Shown: in pieces, positions 44,894 through 51,651 of the stretch | Layout of the letters: the number at the start of each line of letters is the position of its first letter | How positions within the stretch are numbered: the stretch's first letter is position 1 | Assembly: GCF_003113265.1 (NCBI RefSeq) | Contig: NZ_PUIV01000011.1 | Location: 32,529 to 96,528, forward strand | DNA: 64,000 nt | DNA from: Methylosinus sporium | GTDB lineage: Bacteria; Pseudomonadota; Alphaproteobacteria; Rhizobiales; Beijerinckiaceae | Direction of reading: 5' to 3' | The notes under the pieces: generated by a model | Database searches by the model: none | What the model saw: only the letters and a program-made list of their open reading frames with translations | What the model was told of the DNA's origin: nothing | Made by a program: the position numbers and the translations under genes

Positions 44894-45921
44894 CTTGTGC
44901 GCGTCACCTTCTGCAAATGGCGGGGACGATCGACATCGACGCCGCGCACGACAGCGAGTCGCGCCGCCATGGCGTAAAAGCTCTGAATGAGGCAGATGGC
45001 GTCGGTCTCGGGATGGTCGGGCGCGAGCGCCGGCAGGCGGCCGCGCGTCTCGTCCTCGCGATCGGTGGTGAAGAGCGCCGCGCCTTTGCCGCGCAAATCG
45101 TCGGCAAGACGGCGCATTCCGATCGCCGCTTCATCGGTCGGCGTCAGCATCAAGATCGGATAGAGCGGCGAGACCAGCGACACCGGCCCATGCATGAATT
45201 CCGCCGAGCTGAAGGCTTCGGCGTGGAGATTGGCGGTTTCCTTCAGCTTCAACGCCGCTTCGCGCGCAATGGCGAGCGTCGGCCCGCGCCCGATGGCGAC
45301 GAGACTTTCCGCGCGCGCGAACGCCTCGACGAGGCGCGACCAATCGAGTTCGCAAGCGCGCGCGAGCCGCTCCGGCAGGCGCGCGAGCGCGTCATCGAGC
45401 GCGCGATCCTGCGACCATGATGCGACGAGACGCGCGAGCGCGGCGAGCGAAGCGATGAAGGTCTTGGTCGCCGGCACGGCGAATTCCGGCCCCGCCGCCA
45501 TGGGCAGAACGAATTCGCATTGCGCGGCGAGATCGCTCTCCACTTCGTTCACGAGACAGACGGTGACGGCGCCGCTGCGGCGCGCGGCGGCGGCCAGCTC
45601 GATCAGATCATTGCTGCCGCCCGATTGCGAGATCGCCAGAAACAATTGGCCGTCGAGCCGCAGCGAGCCGCCATAGACGCTGGCGATGTTCGGCGCAGCG
45701 GCGGCGACGGGAACGCCGAGGCCGCGCTCGATGAGATGCTTGGCGAATGTCGCCGCATGAGCGGAGCTGCCGCGCGCGCAGGTGACGACGACGCGCGGAT
45801 CGACAGCGCGCAAGCGCGCGACGAGCGGCGCGAGACGCGGAGCGAGCTGCTCCTGCTGCCGCGCGACCGCATGAGGCGCCTCGCGCGCCTCGATCGCCAT
45901 TCGATTGTCTCGCATGATCAT
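44890..45921 (-). CDS. nagB-II: SIS-domain glucosamine-6-phosphate deaminase (NagB-II type)
   Basis: Two SIS domains as in GlmS but without the glutaminase part. TCARGSSAHAATFAKHLIE and SQSGGSNDLIELAAAAR mark the first. GRGPTLAIAREAALKLKETANLHAEAFSSAEFMHGP marks the second. The 343-residue length and pairing with nagA point to conversion of GlcN-6-P to fructose-6-P (NagB-II/GlmD), closing the recycling route. ATG 45921 is used; 45915 is an equally near alternative. Divergent from murQ. Confidence 0.87.
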   Translation of the reverse strand: MIMRDNRMAIEAREAPHAVARQQEQLAPRLAPLVARLRAVDPRVVVTCARGSSAHAATFAKHLIERGLGVPVAAAAPNIASVYGGSLRLDGQLFLAISQSGGSNDLIELAAAARRSGAVTVCLVNEVESDLAAQCEFVLPMAAGPEFAVPATKTFIASLAALARLVASWSQDRALDDALARLPERLARACELDWSRLVEAFARAESLVAIGRGPTLAIAREAALKLKETANLHAEAFSSAEFMHGPVSLVSPLYPILMLTPTDEAAIGMRRLADDLRGKGAALFTTDREDETRGRLPALAPDHPETDAICLIQSFYAMAARLAVVRGVDVDRPRHLQKVTRTR

Positions 45922-46076
45922 CGGCGGCTCTGCTGCAGCTTCGTCACGCCCCCCGCCCGCGCCTATATGTCACAAGAACGCGCTTCGGGCGAGCGCGAAA
46001 TCCCCCTCGCGCGGCAGCGCCTTCGCTTGCGATTTCGCGTCGAGGGACGAATTCTTGTCTTCAAGGGAGACATCGC

Positions 46077-46973
46077 ATGGAAACGGAGCGTCCGAGCCCG
46101 CGCTATTCGTCGATCGACGCATGGGAGCCGCGCGAGATTCTCGATGCGATGATCGAAGGGCAATTCGCCGCCGTCGCCGCCGTGCGCGCTGCGCGTCCGG
46201 CGATCGAGACCGCGGCGCTCGCCGTCGTGCGGCGCCTCTCGCGCGGGGGACGCATCGTCTATGTCGGCGCCGGAACCTCCGGCCGGCTCGCTGTGCAGGA
46301 CGGCGCCGAATTGACGCCGACCTTCAGCTGGCCGCAGGAGCGCTTGCTGCTATTGATGGCCGGCGGCGACGATGCGCTGCTGAAAGCGGTCGAAGGCGCC
46401 GAGGACGAGGCCGAGCGCGGCGCCGAGCTGATGCGCCGCCATGCGATCGGCGAGGCCGATGTCGTCATCGCCGTCGCCGCCAGCGGCACGACGCCTTTCA
46501 CGCTCGCCTGCCTGCGCGAAGCGGCGCGGCGCGGCGCACTGACCATCGGCGTCGCCAATAATCGCGATGCGCCGCTGCTCGCGGCGGCGGAACATGCGCT
46601 GTTTCTCGACACGGGCTCGGAGGCGATCGCCGGCTCGACGCGCATGAAGGCGGGCACGGCGCAGCGCATCGCCCTGCTGATGCTCTCCTCGCTGGTGATG
46701 ATTCTGCAAGGACGCGTCTATGAAGGGCTGATGGTGGATGTGCAGGCCTCCAACAAAAAGCTCCTGCGCCGCAGCGAGCGCATTCTCGCGCGCCTCACGG
46801 GCGGCCGCGACGCCGCCGAAATAGACGCGGCGCTGCGTCGCGCCGATGGCAGCGTCAAGCTGGCCTATCTTCTTCTCCAGGGCCATGGACTCGATGAGGC
46901 GCGCGCCGCGCTCGAAGACGCGCGCGGCCATTTGCGCCGCGCCGTGAAGGCTCTGGCCGGCGCGCCGATTTGA
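46077..46973 (+). CDS. murQ: N-acetylmuramic acid 6-phosphate etherase
   Basis: Cleaves the lactyl ether of MurNAc-6-P to give GlcNAc-6-P, feeding NagA. 298 residues beginning with the typical SPRYSSIDAWEPREILDAMIEGQ and containing the SIS motifs YVGAGTSGRLAVQDGAELTPTF, AASGTTPFTLACLREA, and the TGSEAIAGSTRMKAGTAQRIAL block, then a C-terminal UBA-like helix region. GGGAGA precedes the ATG. Together with nagZ, nagA and the deaminase it makes a compact amino-sugar salvage set. Confidence 0.96.
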   Translation: METERPSPRYSSIDAWEPREILDAMIEGQFAAVAAVRAARPAIETAALAVVRRLSRGGRIVYVGAGTSGRLAVQDGAELTPTFSWPQERLLLLMAGGDDALLKAVEGAEDEAERGAELMRRHAIGEADVVIAVAASGTTPFTLACLREAARRGALTIGVANNRDAPLLAAAEHALFLDTGSEAIAGSTRMKAGTAQRIALLMLSSLVMILQGRVYEGLMVDVQASNKKLLRRSERILARLTGGRDAAEIDAALRRADGSVKLAYLLLQGHGLDEARAALEDARGHLRRAVKALAGAPI

Positions 46974-47009
46974 AAAATCTTCGGCATCCGAGCCCCGACG
47001 GTTCGAATT

Positions 47010-47038
47010 TTGATGCGTATTCGACGAAGACGTATAAT
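47010..47038 (+). promoter_or_regulatory. Promoter of modE
   Basis: TTGATG (47010-47015) and a perfect TATAAT (47033-47038) are 17 bp apart, 28 bp before the modE start. TATTCG repeats around the -10 could bind ModE itself, but that is not tested. Confidence 0.6.
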
Positions 47039-47065
47039 TATTCGCCGAAAAGGAATCGTGAGAGC

Positions 47066-47857
47066 ATGACAGTCAACAAGATCGACGCGCTGCTGGCGCT
47101 TCGCAGCGAAGGGCGCTTTCTCGTCGGGCGCGATCGTATCAAGCTGCTCGAGGCTGTCGCCGAATATGGCAGCATCACCAAGGCCGCGAAGGTCGTGGGC
47201 TTCAGCTATAAGACGGCCTGGGACGCTGTGAACGCGATCAACAATCTGCTGCCGAGCCCCGCTTTTGTGACAAAGGCCGGCGGCCGTTCCGGCGGCGGCG
47301 CCGAGGTCACGGCGGAAGGGCGCCGGCTCATCGCCACCTTTCATCGTCTGGAGGAGCGGCTGTCGCGCATCTCCTCGCTCATCGCCGAAGAGGGCCTCGA
47401 GGATCAGGATGATTTTCTGCTCTGGAGCGTGGGCGTCAAAATTTCTGCACGCAATGTATTTCAGACGGAAGTCGTCTCGGTGAAGAAATGGCCCGTCGAT
47501 GTCGAGGTTCTGCTGCGCGTCTCGCCGGAGACCTCCATTCACGCCATCGTCACAAACGATTCGGCGGTCGAGCTCGGCCTGGAGCCGGGACGCAAGACGC
47601 TGGCGCTGATCAAATCCTCCTTCGTCCATCTCACCACGCCCGAGCACACGCCCCCCGGCGTGCGCAATCAGTTCACCGGCGTGGTGCGGCGGCGAATCGA
47701 CGCAGAGCGCAACAGCGAGGTGCTGCTCGACATCGGCGCGGGCAAGACGATGCACGCTGTCGTGCCGCGGCAGACGGCGGAAGATCTCGGCATAGCGGAA
47801 GGCGAGCGCGCCGTGGCCAGCTTCAGCCCGACCGACGTCATACTCGCGGTAGACTGA
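47066..47857 (+). CDS. modE: Molybdate-responsive regulator ModE
   Basis: 263 residues: an N-terminal winged helix (LLEAVAEYGSITKAAKVVGFSYKTAWDAVNAINN and VTKAGGRSGGGAEVTAEG) and two C-terminal molybdate-binding MOP repeats, the first with KISARNVFQTEVVSVKKWPVDVEVLLR, the second with RNQFTGVVRRRIDAERNSEVLLDIG. It senses molybdate and controls molybdenum uptake and enzymes. The ATG at 47066 is used; the longer frame to 46970 runs through the promoter. No modABC or molybdoenzyme gene is in the window. Confidence 0.94.
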   Translation: MTVNKIDALLALRSEGRFLVGRDRIKLLEAVAEYGSITKAAKVVGFSYKTAWDAVNAINNLLPSPAFVTKAGGRSGGGAEVTAEGRRLIATFHRLEERLSRISSLIAEEGLEDQDDFLLWSVGVKISARNVFQTEVVSVKKWPVDVEVLLRVSPETSIHAIVTNDSAVELGLEPGRKTLALIKSSFVHLTTPEHTPPGVRNQFTGVVRRRIDAERNSEVLLDIGAGKTMHAVVPRQTAEDLGIAEGERAVASFSPTDVILAVD

Positions 47858-47897
47858 CCTTGGCAGTCAATAAATAACAATTTCAAAGGACAGATTG

Positions 47898-48764
47898 ATG
47901 AGCATTGAGTTACGAGACAAATTTATTGGCTACGTAGATATTCTCGGCTTTTCTTCATTGACATATGCCGTTGAAGAGGGGCGTCATTTTACATGGGATC
48001 AATTCGCAGAACTAATCAAGGCACTTGGAACGGAGTTTGATAAGAAAGCAATACACGATTATGGCCCGACCGTGTGCCCAACAGCGCCCCGCATCCAGAA
48101 TAATTTAGACTTCCAACTGACGCAGGCATGGGATTCTGTTGTCATCTCTACCGAGACTTCTCCCGCCGGAGCGATTAGTCTTGTATCACACTGCTTCAAA
48201 GCCTGCGCTCGTTTACTTAGGCACGGCGTAATGTGCCGTGGCTACATCGCGCGCGGGAAAATTTTCCACCTGGATAATGTTGTTCTCGGCTCAGCTCACG
48301 TTAATGCAGTTATGAAGGAAAAGCATGTTTCCTTCTATCAACAAGAAGGGCAAGAAGATGGAACGCCATTCATCGAGGTAAGCCCTGATATCGTTGATTT
48401 CATAGACACACAATCTGACGAATGCGTAAAAGAGATGTTTTCTCGAATGACTTTAACCCATGACGGGCTTTGTGCAATTTTTCCGTTTAAGAGATTTAAC
48501 GCCGAAGGCACCACAAGCGATTTGAACAAATTAAAAGCAAATAACATTGCTATTCGCAAAGAAATTCATATCCTCCAGCAGAGAGTCCAAAAGCTCGTTG
48601 AAACTAGCGCCGCCAAGGACATAGGCAGATCTCTTTGCTACCTACGAGCATTAGAAGAGCAGCTTCAAAGTTGCGACGAATTGGATCAGGACATTTCTGA
48701 TTTACAGCAGCCGTTTGGCCACCGAATGACCGGAAGAGCGTTCCCAGGCCTCTTCCAGGATTGA
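47898..48764 (+). CDS. AT-rich orphan gene with class III nucleotide-cyclase-like core
   Basis: 288 residues; composition is visibly AT-richer than all neighbours, with ATT, AAA, GAA and TTT codons common, which suggests recent transfer. The N-terminal half resembles class III cyclases. Asp14 in GYVDILGFSSL and Asp79 in AWDSVVIS would be the two metal-binding aspartates. The stretch RGYIARGKIFHLDNVVLGSAHVNAVMKEK (split here at 114-141) matches the G-x-G, N-x-V-x-G-x-A-x-x-x-A-x-x-x-E layout. The C-terminal half (about 205-275) is a helical, coiled-coil-like segment. Pyrimidine cyclases of antiphage (Pycsar) systems share this outline, but no adjacent effector is present. ATG 47898 follows AAAGGA. 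Function is inferred only. Confidence 0.6.
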   Translation: MSIELRDKFIGYVDILGFSSLTYAVEEGRHFTWDQFAELIKALGTEFDKKAIHDYGPTVCPTAPRIQNNLDFQLTQAWDSVVISTETSPAGAISLVSHCFKACARLLRHGVMCRGYIARGKIFHLDNVVLGSAHVNAVMKEKHVSFYQQEGQEDGTPFIEVSPDIVDFIDTQSDECVKEMFSRMTLTHDGLCAIFPFKRFNAEGTTSDLNKLKANNIAIRKEIHILQQRVQKLVETSAAKDIGRSLCYLRALEEQLQSCDELDQDISDLQQPFGHRMTGRAFPGLFQD

Positions 48765-48847
48765 TAGGTGGTCGGCACCGACTGCAAGGAGCGCCGAACT
48801 TCCCGTTGGGTGGGCGAACTACGCCCTCGATTCGGAGAGCGCGGCGA

Positions 48848-48900
48848 TTGACGTCGCCGCGGGCATAAGTATATGCTCTCGCTATGTATCATGAGCATAT
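48848..48900 (+). promoter_or_regulatory. Near-leaderless promoter with an inverted repeat over the start codon
   Basis: TTGACG (48848-48853) and TATATG (48870-48875) are 16 bp apart. The inverted repeat ATATGCTC (48871-48878) / GAGCATAT (48893-48900) overlaps the -10 and the ATG at 48884, so a regulator bound there would block both. Regulator unknown. Confidence 0.5.
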
Positions 48901-50230
48901 ACCGACACAGAAAGAGTCTCGCCTGTCGAGGCGTAGCGTGCTCGCCGCACTGCTGTCTGCGCTCGGCGTCGCTCTGCTCGGCAGGCCCGCGCGCGCCGCG
49001 GACCAGCGCCTCGTGGTCGTCACCAGCTTCCCGGAAGAGCTGACGACTCGCTATGAATCCGAGTTCGAGAAGCTCCATCCCGGCGTTCACGTCCAATTCG
49101 TCTGGAAGCAGTCGCGCGACGCGCTCGCCATGCTGAGCGAGAGGGACCAGGGCGGCGCCGACGTCTATTGGGCGCCTGCTCTCGGAAATTTCCCTATATT
49201 GCGAGACCGCGGCGCCTTTCAGAAAGTCTCGGTCGACCGCGCCGCTCTGCCGGGGCGGCTCGGCGGGCAGCTTCTCTCGGATCCCAAAGGGCTGTTCGAA
49301 GCCTATGACGTCGCCGGCTATGGCATTGTCGTCGATCCGGCCGCGCTCGCCCGCGACGGGCTGAAGCCACCCGAGAGCTGGAGCGATCTCGCCGCGCCCG
49401 CTTACGCCGGACGCATCGTCATGCCGATTCCGGCCAAGGTCGGCTTCTCGCCGGCGCTCTATGACATCATCCTGCAGTCGGAGGGCTGGGAGCGCGGCTG
49501 GGCGTTGCTCGCCGAAATCGCCGGCGGCGCGGAGTTGCTCGGCTCCGGCGCCGGCCCGACGGCGGCCGTGAAAGAGGAGCGCGCGGCGCTCGGCCTGACG
49601 ATCGACTTCTTCGCTTTCGGCGCGCTGGCCAATGGCGAGAAGATTTCCTTCGTCTATCCGCAGAAGACCGCCTTTCTGCCGGCCCATATCGCCGTCACCG
49701 CGGGGACGCGCCGCCTCGAGGCCGCCAAAGCCTTCGTCGATTACACGCTTTCGACCAAGGGCCAGAAGCTGATGATGGAGGCCGACAGCAGCCGCCATCC
49801 GGCCCGGCCGGACGCCTATGCCGACAAGCCGGCCGCCGTCGTCGATCCTTTCGCCCTGCCGCCGGGAACCTTCTATCCTTATGATTCCGAGATCGGTCGG
49901 CAGCGGCCCGGCGTCGTCAGCGTGCTGTTCGATTTCGCCATTACAGAGCGCCACGCCGAGACGCAGCGCCTGTGGCGCGCCATTCACGCCGCCGAGGCGC
50001 GGCTCGCCGCCGCCCCGGACGCCGCGGGAAGCGCCGCCGTCGCCAAGGCGCGCAAGCTCGCCGGCTTCACGCCCGTTACCGAGGCGCAGGCGAAAGACCC
50101 CGCTTTTCTCGATCGTTTTTCCAGCCGCGAGCTGAAGGACGGCGATCTCGCCGCCCGTTGGCGCGCAGAAATTTCATCGGCCCGAGCCGAGGCGCTGAGC
50201 CTCGTCGCCTCCGCCGAGCCGCGTCTGTGA
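48884..50230 (+). CDS. Tat-exported periplasmic substrate-binding protein (Fe3+/PgtC-like)
   Basis: 448 residues; a Tat signal (LSRRSVLAALL, cleavage after ARA near 38) and a periplasmic-binding fold of the iron/phosphoglycerate type. Recognised stretches are LVVVTSFPEELTTRYESEFEKLHPGVHVQFVWKQS, ADVYWAPALGNF, YDVAGYGIVVDP, AYAGRIVMPIPAK and AFVDYTLSTKGQKLMMEADSS. The last 110 residues form a helical tail (FDFAITERHAETQRLWRAIHAAE). No permease or ATPase gene is adjacent; instead a di-haem cytochrome overlaps its stop and a TonB receptor follows. Iron or another metal complex is a plausible ligand, not proven. Confidence 0.82.
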   Translation: MYHEHIPTQKESRLSRRSVLAALLSALGVALLGRPARAADQRLVVVTSFPEELTTRYESEFEKLHPGVHVQFVWKQSRDALAMLSERDQGGADVYWAPALGNFPILRDRGAFQKVSVDRAALPGRLGGQLLSDPKGLFEAYDVAGYGIVVDPAALARDGLKPPESWSDLAAPAYAGRIVMPIPAKVGFSPALYDIILQSEGWERGWALLAEIAGGAELLGSGAGPTAAVKEERAALGLTIDFFAFGALANGEKISFVYPQKTAFLPAHIAVTAGTRRLEAAKAFVDYTLSTKGQKLMMEADSSRHPARPDAYADKPAAVVDPFALPPGTFYPYDSEIGRQRPGVVSVLFDFAITERHAETQRLWRAIHAAEARLAAAPDAAGSAAVAKARKLAGFTPVTEAQAKDPAFLDRFSSRELKDGDLAARWRAEISSARAEALSLVASAEPRL

Positions 50231-51546
50231 GGCGGCGGCTTCTCCTCCCATTCGCGCTGTTCGTTCTGACCGCCGGCGCGCCCTATGAGAATCCCAAGCT
50301 CGACGGCGACGCTTTTTCCCGCCCCTTCGCCGGGCTGGACGAGGGGTTTTTGCGCGCCTTTCGGCAAGGGAACGCGTTGTTTCGCCAGGCCTGGGTCATC
50401 GGCCCTTCGCAGGATCAGAGCGAAATCACCGGGCTCGGGCCGCTCTATAATCGGCTCTCCTGCGTCGCCTGCCATGTCAAGAACGGCCGCGGCCCGGCGC
50501 CGGACCCGGAGAATGGGATCGCCCGCGCCATGGTGGTGCGGCTCGGCCTGCCCGGCCGCGACGCCCATGGCGGGCCGTCGCCGCATCCGACCTATGGCGG
50601 CCAGCTCAATCCGGAGGGCAATCCCGGCGTCGCCGGCGAAGGCCGCGCGATCGTGGCGTTCGACGAAGTCGAGACGCGCCTTCCCGATGGCGAGGCCGTT
50701 TCACTGAGTCGGCCGCGCCTCTCCTTTCGTGATCTCGCCTATGGGCCGCTCGGCGACGATGTGCGGATTTCGCTGCGCAATGCGCCTCCGGTCTTCGGAC
50801 TCGGCCTGCTGGAGGCCGTGCCCGACGAGGAGATTTTGCGCTATGCGGCGGGCCAGAGCCGCGGCCGGCCGAACCATGTCTATGACATGGCGGCCGGCCG
50901 CATGGCGCTCGGCCGCTTCGGCCTGAAGGCCAATCAGCCCAATCTGCGCCAGCAGATCGCCAACGCCTTCGCCGAGGACATCGGCATCTCCTCCTATCTC
51001 TTCCCCGAGCCCAATTGCACCGCTGCGCAGCCGGAATGCCGCGCGGCGGCGGGACGGGAGATCGAACTCTCCGACGCGCGGCTCGAGGCTTCGCTCGCCT
51101 ATATGCGCGGCCTCGCCGTTCCGGCCCGCCGCAATCTCTCCGATCCGCGCGTCGCCAAAGGCGAGACGCTGTTCCGCGATATCGGCTGCGCCGCCTGCCA
51201 TCGCGAGACGATGACGCTCGGAGAGGTCGCCTACGCGCCCTGGCTGAGCGGGACGGAGATTCATCCCTATAGCGATCTTCTGCTGCACGACATGGGCGAT
51301 GGGCTCGCCGACGGGCGCGAGGATTTCGAGGCCGGTCCGCGCGACTGGCGCACGCCGCCGCTATGGGGCCTCGGCCTCGCCGGGCGCTTTGGAACGCCCG
51401 CGGATTTTCTCCATGACGGCCGCGCCCGCAGCGTCACGGAAGCGATCCTCTGGCACGCCGGAGAGGCGGAGGACGCGGCGCAGCGGTTTCGCGGCCTGAC
51501 GCGCGCGGAGCGCGAGGCGCTGCTCGCATTTTTGGGGTCGCTCTAA
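50227..51546 (+). CDS. Periplasmic di-haem c-type oxidoreductase (COG3488 type)
   Basis: 439 residues from a GTG at 50227 that overlaps the preceding stop (GTGA). A short signal peptide (RRRLLLPFALFVLTAGA) is followed by two c-haem sites: CVACH (residues 79-83, in GPLYNRLSCVACHVKNGRGPAP) and CAACH (321-325, in GETLFRDIGCAACHRETM). DMGDGLADG and WRTPPLWGLGL near the C-terminus are typical of this di-haem family, related to MauG-like peroxidases. It lies between a metal-type binding protein and a TonB receptor, suggesting a redox step in uptake of the ligand. Confidence 0.85.
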   Translation: MRRRLLLPFALFVLTAGAPYENPKLDGDAFSRPFAGLDEGFLRAFRQGNALFRQAWVIGPSQDQSEITGLGPLYNRLSCVACHVKNGRGPAPDPENGIARAMVVRLGLPGRDAHGGPSPHPTYGGQLNPEGNPGVAGEGRAIVAFDEVETRLPDGEAVSLSRPRLSFRDLAYGPLGDDVRISLRNAPPVFGLGLLEAVPDEEILRYAAGQSRGRPNHVYDMAAGRMALGRFGLKANQPNLRQQIANAFAEDIGISSYLFPEPNCTAAQPECRAAAGREIELSDARLEASLAYMRGLAVPARRNLSDPRVAKGETLFRDIGCAACHRETMTLGEVAYAPWLSGTEIHPYSDLLLHDMGDGLADGREDFEAGPRDWRTPPLWGLGLAGRFGTPADFLHDGRARSVTEAILWHAGEAEDAAQRFRGLTRAEREALLAFLGSL

Positions 51547-51578
51547 TGGACGCGAAATCTCGATGAAGCGCGGAATCT

Positions 51579-51619
51579 GCCCCCTCTCCCGCTGAGCGGG
51601 GGATGGCTGGCGAGGGGGC
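51579..51619. repeat. Intergenic palindromic repeat before the TonB receptor gene
   Basis: GCCCCCTC and GAGGGGGC form an outer stem and CCCGCT-G-AGCGGG an inner one. It belongs to the same general class of GC-rich intergenic hairpins as that near 2968. It may attenuate transcription into the receptor gene. Confidence 0.6.
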
Positions 51620-51651
51620 GTCGGGACTATGGGACAATCGGGGGAAGAACG

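Noticed and set aside
48686..49987. 433-codon minus-strand frame overlapping the AT-rich orphan and the binding-protein gene, considered as a missing effector partner
   Set aside because: Most of it is the mirror of the binding-protein gene, with Arg/Gly/Glu-rich composition and no membrane or TIR-like motif, so it does not supply a Pycsar effector.
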